Assembly (NCBI GenBank): GCA_023136735.1
Contig: JAGLQQ010000170.1
Location: 1-12,215 of the forward strand
DNA length: 12,215 bases
Direction: 5' to 3'
Source: Candidatus Omnitrophota bacterium
GTDB taxonomy: Bacteria; Omnitrophota; Gorgyraeia; B26-G9
Shown here piece after piece: positions 1 through 4,966 of the stretch; within the stretch, counting starts at the first letter, position 1, and each line of letters starts with the position of its first letter. The translations under genes and the position numbers were made by a program. The notes below the pieces were generated by a model that was not told the DNA's origin, did no database searches, and saw nothing but the letters and a program-made list of their open reading frames with translations.

Positions 1-171
1 GCTGACGGCGGTGATGTTGAGCTGGTTGAGGTTACAGATGCTGGCATAGTAAAAGTACGATTGAAGGGAGCATGCGGCAGCTGTCCAATGTCTCAAATGA
101 CCTTGAAAATGGGAATTGAAAAAAGAATCAAGGAAGCAATGCCTTCAATAAAAGAAGTTGTCGCGGTTTAA
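1..171 (+). CDS. NifU-like Fe-S cluster scaffold protein, C-terminal part (cut by window edge)
   Basis: The reading frame is open from base 1 and ends at TAA 169-171, giving the last 56 residues of a protein whose start lies outside the window. The fragment matches the C-terminal NifU (Nfu) domain: an ADGGDVELVEV-type opening strand, then GACGSCPMSQMTLKMGIE with the CxxC pair (C25 and C28 of the fragment), and a closing segment ending IKEVVAV. In this family the two cysteines of a dimer hold a [4Fe-4S] cluster that is passed to apoproteins. It could be a stand-alone Nfu or the end of a longer NifU, which cannot be told from here. It lies 31 bp before the NikR gene, so the two may be co-transcribed. 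An Fe-S assembly gene next to metal regulators and feo genes fits an iron-related neighbourhood. Confidence 0.85.
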   Translation, partial: ADGGDVELVEVTDAGIVKVRLKGACGSCPMSQMTLKMGIEKRIKEAMPSIKEVVAV

Positions 172-202
172 CCTGATCATTGATTAAAGCAAGGAATGTA
201 TA

Positions 203-610
203 GTGGCAAAACTGGTTCGTTTTGGAGTCTCTGTTGACGCAGAGTTGCTGGATGATTTTGATGAACTAATAGTAGAGCATAAATATTCAAATCGTTCTCA
301 AGCTATAGCGGTGCTTATGCGCAATAAGCTAATTGAGCGTAACCAGCTCAAGAAAAATGTGAGTATTGTTGCAATTATTAGCCTAGTCTATAATCATCAT
401 AAAAGAGAGCTGGTTAATAAGGTTATGGATGTTCAGCATGATTTCCAAAAGGTTATTATCTCCAGTCAACATATACATCTTGATCATGATAACTGCTTGG
501 AAATTATAGCCTGCAGAGGCAAGAACAGCATTATTCTTGAGTTGTTTCGTGTTTTAGGTGCAATAAAAGGGATTAAACATTCTTTGTCGATGACAACTAG
601 CGGCAAATAA
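203..610 (+). CDS. nikR: NikR-family nickel-responsive transcriptional regulator
   Basis: This 135-aa protein has the two-part layout of NikR. Residues 3-45 form a ribbon-helix-helix DNA-binding domain (VRFGVSVDAELLDDFDEL, then YSNRSQAI), and residues 53-133 form an ACT-like metal-binding domain. The square-planar nickel ligands of E. coli NikR (H76, H87, H89, C95) line up with H79, H90, H92 and C98 here, and the surrounding QHIHLDHDNCLEI motif is well kept. The start is GTG 203 with AAGGA at 191-195. In known systems Ni-bound NikR represses nickel uptake genes, and in some bacteria it also controls iron or acid-response genes. No nikABCDE or nikMNQO transporter is visible in this window. The nearest possible targets are the dtxR-feo genes and the DUF4198/porin genes. 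The family call is firm; the regulatory target is inference. Confidence 0.88.
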   Translation: MAKLVRFGVSVDAELLDDFDELIVEHKYSNRSQAIAVLMRNKLIERNQLKKNVSIVAIISLVYNHHKRELVNKVMDVQHDFQKVIISSQHIHLDHDNCLEIIACRGKNSIILELFRVLGAIKGIKHSLSMTTSGK

Positions 611-693
611 CCGGCTGAAATTACTAGCACAGGTATTAAATCCAGAATTCATTTTTTTGATGAAATTAGCAGGTAGATCTCTTGAAATTTCTC

Positions 694-722
694 TTGACAA
701 GATAAAATCAGATATGTTAGAC
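694..722 (+). promoter_or_regulatory. Probable promoter of the DtxR-family gene
   Basis: A perfect sigma70 -35 hexamer TTGACA lies at 694-699. At 17-bp spacing the -10 would be TTAGAC (717-722), which is a weak match and falls inside the GTTAG palindrome. A -10 buried in the operator would let the bound regulator block the promoter. The -35 is clear; the -10 is uncertain. Confidence 0.4.
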
Positions 723-731
723 TTGCTTAAC
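716..731 (+). promoter_or_regulatory. Operator copy 1 (GTTAG-N6-TTAAC palindrome), before the DtxR-family gene
   Basis: The 16-bp sequence GTTAGACTTGCTTAAC is an imperfect palindrome. It matches the copies at 1297-1312 and 4931-4946 in the left half-site GTTAG and differs by one base in the right half-site (TTAAC instead of CTAAC). It is 41 bp before the ATG and just downstream of a TTGACA -35. This position suggests autoregulation by the DtxR-family protein. That the regulator binds here is inferred from the repeated pattern and gene context. Confidence 0.6.
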
Positions 732-772
732 AAATAAAGGGAAGAATAAATTTTTGGAGTTTTTGAACGGGT

Positions 773-1279
773 ATGAAGAGAAATGAAAGTAAAAAGCTAA
801 CTTCGAATATGGAAGATTATCTGGAGGCTATCGCGGCCCTTAAAAAGAAAAAAGGTGTAGTCAGGGTTAGAGATATCAGTTGCTTGATGGATGTGAAGAC
901 TCCCAGCGTTACCGCGGCTCTGAGCACTCTTTCTGAGAAGGGACTTGTTCTTCATGAGAGGTATGGTTATGTTGAAGTTACTTCTGAAGGAGAAAGGTTG
1001 GCTCGAGGCGTTCAAGGACGGCACGATATGCTGCTTGAATTTCTAACTAAAATTTTAAATATTGCTCCCAAGATAGCTGCCGAAGATGCTTGTAAAATGG
1101 AACATTCCATAAGTCCTCAAACTTTCCAGAAGCTAACAAAATTTATAAAATTTGTGGAAACTTGTCCTGACGGCGATAGGCCTGATTGGCTAAAAGGGTT
1201 TGATTATTATTATAAAACAGGCAAGCGATTAAAATGCAAGACAAGAGTGACAAAACAAAAAAATAATACCGTAGACTAA
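773..1279 (+). CDS. DtxR/MntR-family metal-dependent transcriptional regulator (iron-type, probable)
   Basis: This 168-aa protein has an N-terminal winged helix (about 10-75; motifs SNMEDYLEAI, VKTPSVTAALSTLSEKGLV, YGYVEVTSEGE) and the helical dimerisation and metal-binding domain (about 76-145; RHDMLLEFL, DACKMEHSIS, then FVETCPDG..DWLKGFDYY). It lacks the C-terminal SH3-like domain of long DtxR/IdeR proteins and so has the short MntR-like size. Likely metal ligands are D15, E18, H84, C107, E110 and H111. The first two resemble MntR (D8, E11), whereas C107 matches C102 of the iron-sensing DtxR. The ATG at 773 is the first start after an in-frame TGA at 764; its Shine-Dalgarno sequence is weak. 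The gene lies directly before feoA, and palindromes of one pattern precede it and two metal-transport units. Repression of feo and the DUF4198 unit when metal is plentiful is the likely role. Iron rather than manganese is inferred from the Cys and the feo context. Confidence 0.85.
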   Translation: MKRNESKKLTSNMEDYLEAIAALKKKKGVVRVRDISCLMDVKTPSVTAALSTLSEKGLVLHERYGYVEVTSEGERLARGVQGRHDMLLEFLTKILNIAPKIAAEDACKMEHSISPQTFQKLTKFIKFVETCPDGDRPDWLKGFDYYYKTGKRLKCKTRVTKQKNNTVD

Positions 1280-1315
1280 AATTTTTTAATTTAAAAGTTA
1301 GCCATGCCTAACAAA
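1277..1315 (+). promoter_or_regulatory. Promoter-operator block of the feo operon
   Basis: An AT-rich block (1277-1296, starting TAAAATTTTTTAA) runs directly into operator copy 2. The first 25 bases agree with 4911-4935 at 23 positions, and the trailing CTAACAA is also shared. The block begins on the stop codon of the DtxR-family gene. A likely -10 lies in the TTTAAAA just before the palindrome, but no good -35 is seen. Conservation of two otherwise unrelated spacers argues for a functional promoter. Confidence 0.55.
1297..1312 (+). promoter_or_regulatory. Operator copy 2 (GTTAG-N6-CTAAC palindrome), before feoA
   Basis: GTTAGCCATGCCTAAC is a 16-bp palindrome with only one mismatched base pair (positions 6 and 11). 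It lies 97 bp before the GTG of the first feoA. It has the same half-sites and length as the copies at 716 and 4931. It is interpreted as the binding site of the adjacent DtxR-family regulator. Confidence 0.7.
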
Positions 1316-1361
1316 GTTTACCCTGGCAAATAAGAACAAAGTATGCGATACAAGTAAACAG

Positions 1362-1395
1362 TTATTTAGCAAGTAAAAGGAAGCTTGCTAAATAA
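1362..1395 (+). promoter_or_regulatory. 12-bp interrupted palindrome in the feoA leader
   Basis: A perfect 12-bp inverted repeat (left arm 1362-1373, TTATTTAGCAAG; right arm 1384-1395, CTTGCTAAATAA) flanks a 10-nt loop that contains AAAAGGAAG. It ends 14 nt before the feoA start. As RNA it would be a stable leader hairpin next to the ribosome binding site. As DNA it can be read as 6-bp arms separated by 16 bp (TTTAGC-N16-GCTAAA), the arm spacing of E. coli-type NikR operators. Neither role is shown by the sequence alone. Confidence 0.5.
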
Positions 1396-1409
1396 ATACG
1401 GAGACAGAT

Positions 1410-1646
1410 GTGAAGGTATCTATTGCACCCTTAGCGGTGATTTCTTGTGGTAAAAAAGTAAAGATTGTTTCCATTGTTGGCGGAAGGGGAGTAAGAGAGC
1501 ATTTGCTTGATGTGGGGTTAAATGTGGGCGTGGAACTTGAAGTGCTTGGACAAGGGGGCTCCGGGCCGTTTCTTATTGCGGTTAAAGAAACGCGATTAGC
1601 GATTGGGCAAGGAGTAGCTCGGAAAATTATGGTTTCTCAGGAATAA
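1410..1646 (+). CDS. feoA: FeoA-family protein, first copy
   Basis: This 78-aa protein has the small SH3-like FeoA fold. The central motif (GGRGVREHLLDVGLNVGVELEVLGQG) matches the family pattern of a helix followed by LxxMGl.pG..i.v, and the C-terminal part keeps the strand pair ..PFLIAVKETRLAIGQGVARKIMV. FeoA is a cytoplasmic accessory of the FeoB ferrous-iron transporter and is thought to bind or regulate it. The start is GTG at 1410, with GGAG at 1400-1403; the overlapping ATG at 1408 is out of frame and hits TGA at once. It is the first gene of the feo operon, 20 bp before the second feoA. It is more diverged from textbook FeoA than the second copy. Confidence 0.85.
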   Translation: MKVSIAPLAVISCGKKVKIVSIVGGRGVREHLLDVGLNVGVELEVLGQGGSGPFLIAVKETRLAIGQGVARKIMVSQE

Positions 1647-1666
1647 TTAAAAGGAAGTAGAAGATA

Positions 1667-1891
1667 ATGACTTTAGATGAGGTGAAAATCGGGGGGGAAT
1701 GTAGTGTTGAGGATGTGTTTGCAGATGGCGCTTTAGGACAGCGTCTGCTTGATATGGGATTTGTTCCCGGAACACGGATAAAAATAATCCGCAATGCTCC
1801 TTTAGTAGATCCGGTTGAAATTTTTATAAAAGGATATTTTTTAAGCTTGCGTCATGCTGAGGCAAAAACCGTTGAGGTAGTTTTGTTATGA
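1667..1891 (+). CDS. feoA: FeoA-family protein, second copy
   Basis: This 74-aa FeoA protein contains the typical GALGQRLLDMGFVPGTRIKIIRNAPLVDPVEIFIKGYFLSLRHAEAK layout, in which the ..DP.e..i.Gy.lsLR.. end is the most recognisable part. The start is ATG 1667 with AAGGAAG at 1651-1657. Its TGA overlaps the ATG of feoB in an ATGA arrangement (1888-1891), which implies translational coupling and a fixed ratio to FeoB. Tandem FeoA genes before FeoB are known in other bacteria; the two copies here differ clearly in sequence and may have separate partners or roles. Confidence 0.9.
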   Translation: MTLDEVKIGGECSVEDVFADGALGQRLLDMGFVPGTRIKIIRNAPLVDPVEIFIKGYFLSLRHAEAKTVEVVLL

Positions 1892-4401
1892 GTGAAAAAT
1901 TTAAAGAAATACTGGTTGCGGTGGCGGGTCAGCCTAATTCAGGCAAGTCTACTATTTTTAATCTCCTTACCGGCGCCAGGCAACACGTAGCAAATTATCC
2001 CGGCGTAACGGTTGAGAAAAAAATCGGCTCTTTCCGTTTAAATGGAGATAAGGTAGTAGTAGTTGATTTACCAGGGACATACAGCCTTACTTCTTACACC
2101 CAGGAAGAGCGCATAGCAAGGGATTTTCTTCTTCTTGAGAGGCCTGAGGTTGTGGTTGATGTAGTGGATGCCTCTAATTTGGAGAGGAATCTCTATTTAA
2201 CATTTCAGCTTATTGAAATGGGATTACCTTTAGTGCTTGATTTAAATATGGTAGATGTAGCCGGCAGACGCGGTTTTGAAATCAATGTAAAAGAACTTTC
2301 CCTGCAACTTGCCATTCCCGTAGTGTCTACAATCGGTAATAGAGGTAAAGGAAAGAATGAGCTTCGTCAGACAATACATTCTACCTATAGAAATAAACAG
2401 AAATTCACCTCTATTCGTCTTGATTATGGAGAAAACCTGGAGTTAATTCTGATGTCACTGGAAAAAGAGTTGTCGCAAGATCCGCGGCTTACGGAGCATT
2501 ATTCCAGCCGATGGCTTGCTGTGAGATTGCTGGAGGGTGATAGTGAAGTTCAGAGATTGGTACGGCAGCAATCCCAAAAAGCTGAATATATTTTAAATAA
2601 GGTTAAACAGCAAAGAAAACATTTTATCGCGAAACATAAAAAAGCTCCTGAAAAAATAATTGCCCAGCAACGCTATCGTGCCGCTGGAAAAATTGTAGAA
2701 AAATGTGTTAAACGGACAAATGCAATATCTAAAACATTAACCGATAGGATTGACAAGATTGTTTGTGATAGATTTTTGGGCCCGATTATTTTGGCGGCGA
2801 TAATATACGGGATGTATCAGTTGGCTATAGTTCAGGGTTATAAATTGACAGAGTATACATGGCCTTTGTTAGCAGGATTCAGGAATTTTGTTGCTTTATT
2901 TCTTCCTTCTGAAGGATTTATTTGTGATCCTATCTTGCGTGCGATGCCTTTAGGGGTTATCGATGGAGTTATAGCAGTATTAAACTATGTGCCTATTTTT
3001 GTGATTTTATTTGCCTTGATAGCTATTCTTGAAGACACAGGCTATATGGCTCGTATGGCCTTTATTTTAGATAGGGTTTTCAGATGTTTTGGTCTCCACG
3101 GACATTCGGTTTTACCTCTTATTTTGGGCGGAGTATGTGTTGGCGGATGTGCTATCCCAGGGGTAATGGCTTGCCGCGGCATAAAAGATGAGAAGGCCAG
3201 AATGGCGACTATTTTAATAGTACCGCTTATGAATTGTATGGCAAAGATTCCTTTATATGTGCTTCTTATCGGGATGTTTTTTGCAAAACAAAAAGCGCTT
3301 ATGATGTTTTTTATCAGCACGATTACTATTATAATAGCCTTGGCCGCAGCTAAAATTTTAAACCTTACAGTGCTTAGGAAGAAAGAGAGCGCGCCTTTTA
3401 TTTTAGAGATGCCTGCTTATCACTTGCCTACATTTGGCGGTGTTATGCGTCGTTGTGTTGAACGGGTATGGCTTTTTGTCAAAAAGATTATAACTGTGGT
3501 TATTGTTGTTGCTGCTATTGTTTATGCTCTTATCAGCTATCCTGGGTTAAATAAGGATAGAACTGTCTATTATGAAAGTCAGGCAAACCAGGCAATTCAG
3601 ATTTTCTATAAAAAGATAGGGGATGATAATTTATATACCAAGCTTGTAGCTGAGTCTCAATTGATGAAGTTTACAACGTATTGGGAGGATTATAAAAAGG
3701 CCAAAATAGGAGTTAAAACAAAGCAGGCAAAAGAAACTATCGGTCAAAAGTTTTTTAATAAAAACCCTGATTTTTTTAAGATTGTCAAAAGAGGTAAATA
3801 CGAGCTCGAAGGAAAGAAGATAGTGGATAAAGATGCCGCAAAGGTTGAGAAAGCTTACAAAAAGCTATCTAAAACAAGGAAGAAACTTCGAAGAGAAAAA
3901 AGGGAAGAAACTATTGCGTCAAGTTATTTAGGAAGAGCGGGACATTTTTTGGAGCCGGTTACTAAATTTGCAGGATTTAACTGGCGGGTAAATATTGCTC
4001 TCTTGAGCTCTTTTGCTGCCAAGGAAAGCAGTGTGGCAACTCTGGGAAGTATTTATCAATCTTCATCAGAGGAGAAAGAAGCGAGGCTTGAGGAAAGAAT
4101 AAAGCAAACAGAGCAAGGCTGGACTCCTCTGCATGCCTTAGGGCTAATATTGTTTATGGCAATGTATCCTCCCTGTATACCTACTCTTTTTATGATTAAA
4201 TTAGAAGCCGCTAGTTTAAAATGGATGCTTTTTGCTGCTGTTTATCCCATTATTCTTGGATTTGTAATGGCAGTTCTTGTTTTTAGCGGAGGAAATTTAT
4301 TAGGCTTTAGCGGATTACAGGCAATGGTTGTTTTTTATATTATAGCGATAGCTGTTACTACAGTAATGGCTTTTATTAAAAGAAGAACGGAATTGACATA
4401 G
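1888..4401 (+). CDS. feoB: FeoB ferrous-iron transporter
   Basis: This 837-aa inner-membrane transporter for Fe(II) has a cytoplasmic GTPase domain followed by the membrane permease. G-domain motifs: G1 GQPNSGKST (14-22), G2 around YPGVTVE (38-43), G3 DLPG (60-63), G4 NMVD (120-123). The helical NFeoB linker spans about 175-285. Membrane segments start near 295. The conserved Gate cysteines are present: C421 (GGCAIPGVMACR), C450 (PLMNCMAKIPLY) and C763 (MYPPCIPTLF), matching the E. coli FeoB Cys positions as remembered. An odd feature is a charged, Lys-rich insert of roughly 125 residues (about 552-677) between the membrane segment ending ALISY and the conserved SYLGRAGHFLEP, longer than in standard FeoB. 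ATG 1888 overlaps the feoA stop. The operator at 1297 implies metal repression. The call is secure. Confidence 0.96.
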   Translation: MSEKFKEILVAVAGQPNSGKSTIFNLLTGARQHVANYPGVTVEKKIGSFRLNGDKVVVVDLPGTYSLTSYTQEERIARDFLLLERPEVVVDVVDASNLERNLYLTFQLIEMGLPLVLDLNMVDVAGRRGFEINVKELSLQLAIPVVSTIGNRGKGKNELRQTIHSTYRNKQKFTSIRLDYGENLELILMSLEKELSQDPRLTEHYSSRWLAVRLLEGDSEVQRLVRQQSQKAEYILNKVKQQRKHFIAKHKKAPEKIIAQQRYRAAGKIVEKCVKRTNAISKTLTDRIDKIVCDRFLGPIILAAIIYGMYQLAIVQGYKLTEYTWPLLAGFRNFVALFLPSEGFICDPILRAMPLGVIDGVIAVLNYVPIFVILFALIAILEDTGYMARMAFILDRVFRCFGLHGHSVLPLILGGVCVGGCAIPGVMACRGIKDEKARMATILIVPLMNCMAKIPLYVLLIGMFFAKQKALMMFFISTITIIIALAAAKILNLTVLRKKESAPFILEMPAYHLPTFGGVMRRCVERVWLFVKKIITVVIVVAAIVYALISYPGLNKDRTVYYESQANQAIQIFYKKIGDDNLYTKLVAESQLMKFTTYWEDYKKAKIGVKTKQAKETIGQKFFNKNPDFFKIVKRGKYELEGKKIVDKDAAKVEKAYKKLSKTRKKLRREKREETIASSYLGRAGHFLEPVTKFAGFNWRVNIALLSSFAAKESSVATLGSIYQSSSEEKEARLEERIKQTEQGWTPLHALGLILFMAMYPPCIPTLFMIKLEAASLKWMLFAAVYPIILGFVMAVLVFSGGNLLGFSGLQAMVVFYIIAIAVTTVMAFIKRRTELT

Positions 4402-4416
4402 GAAGGGGGTGAGATA

Positions 4417-4773
4417 ATGAGGAAAATATTGAGTATGCTGGTAATCTTTATGGCGTTGGGGTTTTTTTTGACTTCGCGGGCGCTATGTCATACTCCGCTT
4501 TGCTCTTGTTACGATAATGGTGATGAGACAATAACCTGTGAAGGAGGGTTTTCTGATGGATCCTCGGCTGCCGGGACAGCGATAAAGGTTGTAAATAAAA
4601 ACGGTGAAGTCATAAGCGTTAAAGATGAAGATGGCAAAACTGTTTTTTTGGAGGGAAAAATGGATGAGGATAGTGAGTTTACCTTTATTAAGCCGCAAAA
4701 GGCCTATAAAGTTGTTTTTGATGCCGGGCCTGGTCATGCGGTTGAAATAGACGGGGATGAGATAACTGAGTAA
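4417..4773 (+). CDS. Small secreted Cys-containing protein of the feo operon (unknown function)
   Basis: This 118-aa protein has a signal peptide at residues 1-24 (Lys/Arg start, hydrophobic core MLVIFMALGFFL, likely cut near ALC|HTP). The mature part opens with CHTPLCSCYDNG and a further Cys (C24, C29, C31, C41), then GGFSDGSSAAG, and continues as a short beta-rich domain ending in GPGHAVEIDGDEI. The Cys/His cluster at the mature N-terminus could bind metal or form disulfides. It is not a lipoprotein by the usual rule, because -1 to the first Cys is Leu. The start has a strong ribosome site (GGAAGGGGGTGAG, 4401-4413), 15 bp after feoB, so it belongs to the feo operon. I recognise no named family with certainty; a periplasmic accessory in metal uptake is inference from position. 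Confidence 0.75.
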   Translation: MRKILSMLVIFMALGFFLTSRALCHTPLCSCYDNGDETITCEGGFSDGSSAAGTAIKVVNKNGEVISVKDEDGKTVFLEGKMDEDSEFTFIKPQKAYKVVFDAGPGHAVEIDGDEITE

Positions 4774-4911
4774 ACCCCGTTAGAGATTAAAAAGGAAAGT
4801 TATGTTTTACACGTATGTAATTCAGAGTAAGCGAGATAGCAAGTGGTACACTGGTTATACTGAGAGTCTTATCCTATATAATAAGACTACGGGATAAATC
4901 TCTAACGGGGT
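4774..4911 (+). mobile_element. Mini-element with 15-bp inverted ends carrying a GIY-YIG gene remnant
   Basis: Perfect 15-bp inverted repeats bound a 138-bp block: left ACCCCGTTAGAGATT (4774-4788) and right AATCTCTAACGGGGT (4897-4911). The left end starts directly after the TAA of the preceding gene, and the right end runs straight into the promoter block at 4911. Inside are a ribosome binding site and the first part of a GIY-YIG nuclease gene. There is also a nested 8-bp hairpin (AGTCTTAT 4865-4872, ATAAGACT 4881-4888). It looks like an internally deleted, non-autonomous copy of an element whose full form encodes a GIY-YIG protein. No clear target-site duplication is visible. The full-length parent and copy number cannot be seen here. 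Confidence 0.65.
4802..4897 (+). pseudogene. Truncated GIY-YIG endonuclease-like gene (31 codons)
   Basis: A short frame starts at ATG 4802 with AAGGA at 4792-4796 and ends at TAA 4895-4897. Its first 20 residues (MFYTYVIQSKRDSKWYTGYT) are the beginning of the small GIY-YIG family (YVxQS strand, then YTGYT). After about residue 23 the similarity is lost and the frame stops within a few codons at the edge of the right inverted repeat. Full-length members are about 80-100 aa with a downstream Arg and Glu needed for catalysis, both absent here. It is therefore a remnant and cannot be an active nuclease. Confidence 0.75.
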
Positions 4912-4949
4912 AAAATTTTTTAAACTAAAAGTTAGATGCTTCTAACAAT
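4911..4949 (+). promoter_or_regulatory. Promoter-operator block of the DUF4198/porin unit
   Basis: This AT-rich stretch leads into operator copy 3. Positions 4911-4935 match 1277-1301 upstream of feoA at 23 of 25 bases, and CTAACAA after the palindrome is shared too. A possible -10 is TAAACT (4921-4926), which would put the transcription start inside the palindrome. The block begins on the last base of the mini-element's right repeat, so insertion of the element did not break it. Confidence 0.6.
4931..4946 (+). promoter_or_regulatory. Operator copy 3 (GTTAG-N6-CTAAC palindrome), before the DUF4198 gene
   Basis: GTTAGATGCTTCTAAC is a 16-bp palindrome with one mismatched pair at its centre. 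It ends 20 bp before the ATG at 4967, so a bound protein would cover the probable transcription start. It shares both half-sites with copy 2. It is interpreted as a target of the DtxR-family regulator. Confidence 0.7.
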
Positions 4950-4953
4950 TGAA

Positions 4954-4960
4954 AGAGAGG
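4954..4960 (+). promoter_or_regulatory. Ribosome binding site that sets the DUF4198 start at 4967
   Basis: AGAGAGG lies 6 nt before ATG 4967. An in-frame TTG at 4949 would make a longer protein, but it touches the operator and has no ribosome site. The signal peptide also begins properly at 4967 (MKKKLLTLL). Confidence 0.75.
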
Positions 4961-4966
4961 ATAAAG

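Larger units (their letters stand above)
611..772 (+). other. Spacer between nikR and the DtxR-family gene
   Basis: This 162-bp gene-free stretch holds the probable promoter and operator of the DtxR-family gene in its second half (694-731). The first 80 bases are AT-rich and contain no convincing terminator, RNA gene or ORF. A weak inverted repeat, GAAATT (662-667) and AATTTC (686-691), is the only other structure seen. Confidence 0.5.

Noticed and set aside
4779..4906. GTTAG and CTAAC inside the mini-element ends as a further regulator site
   Set aside because: The half-sites are about 120 bp apart instead of 6, so they do not form the operator. The shared five bases are probably chance.
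4949..4966. TTG start for the DUF4198 protein adding six residues
   Set aside because: It touches the operator, lacks a ribosome site, and the ATG at 4967 has both a good site and the proper signal-peptide start.
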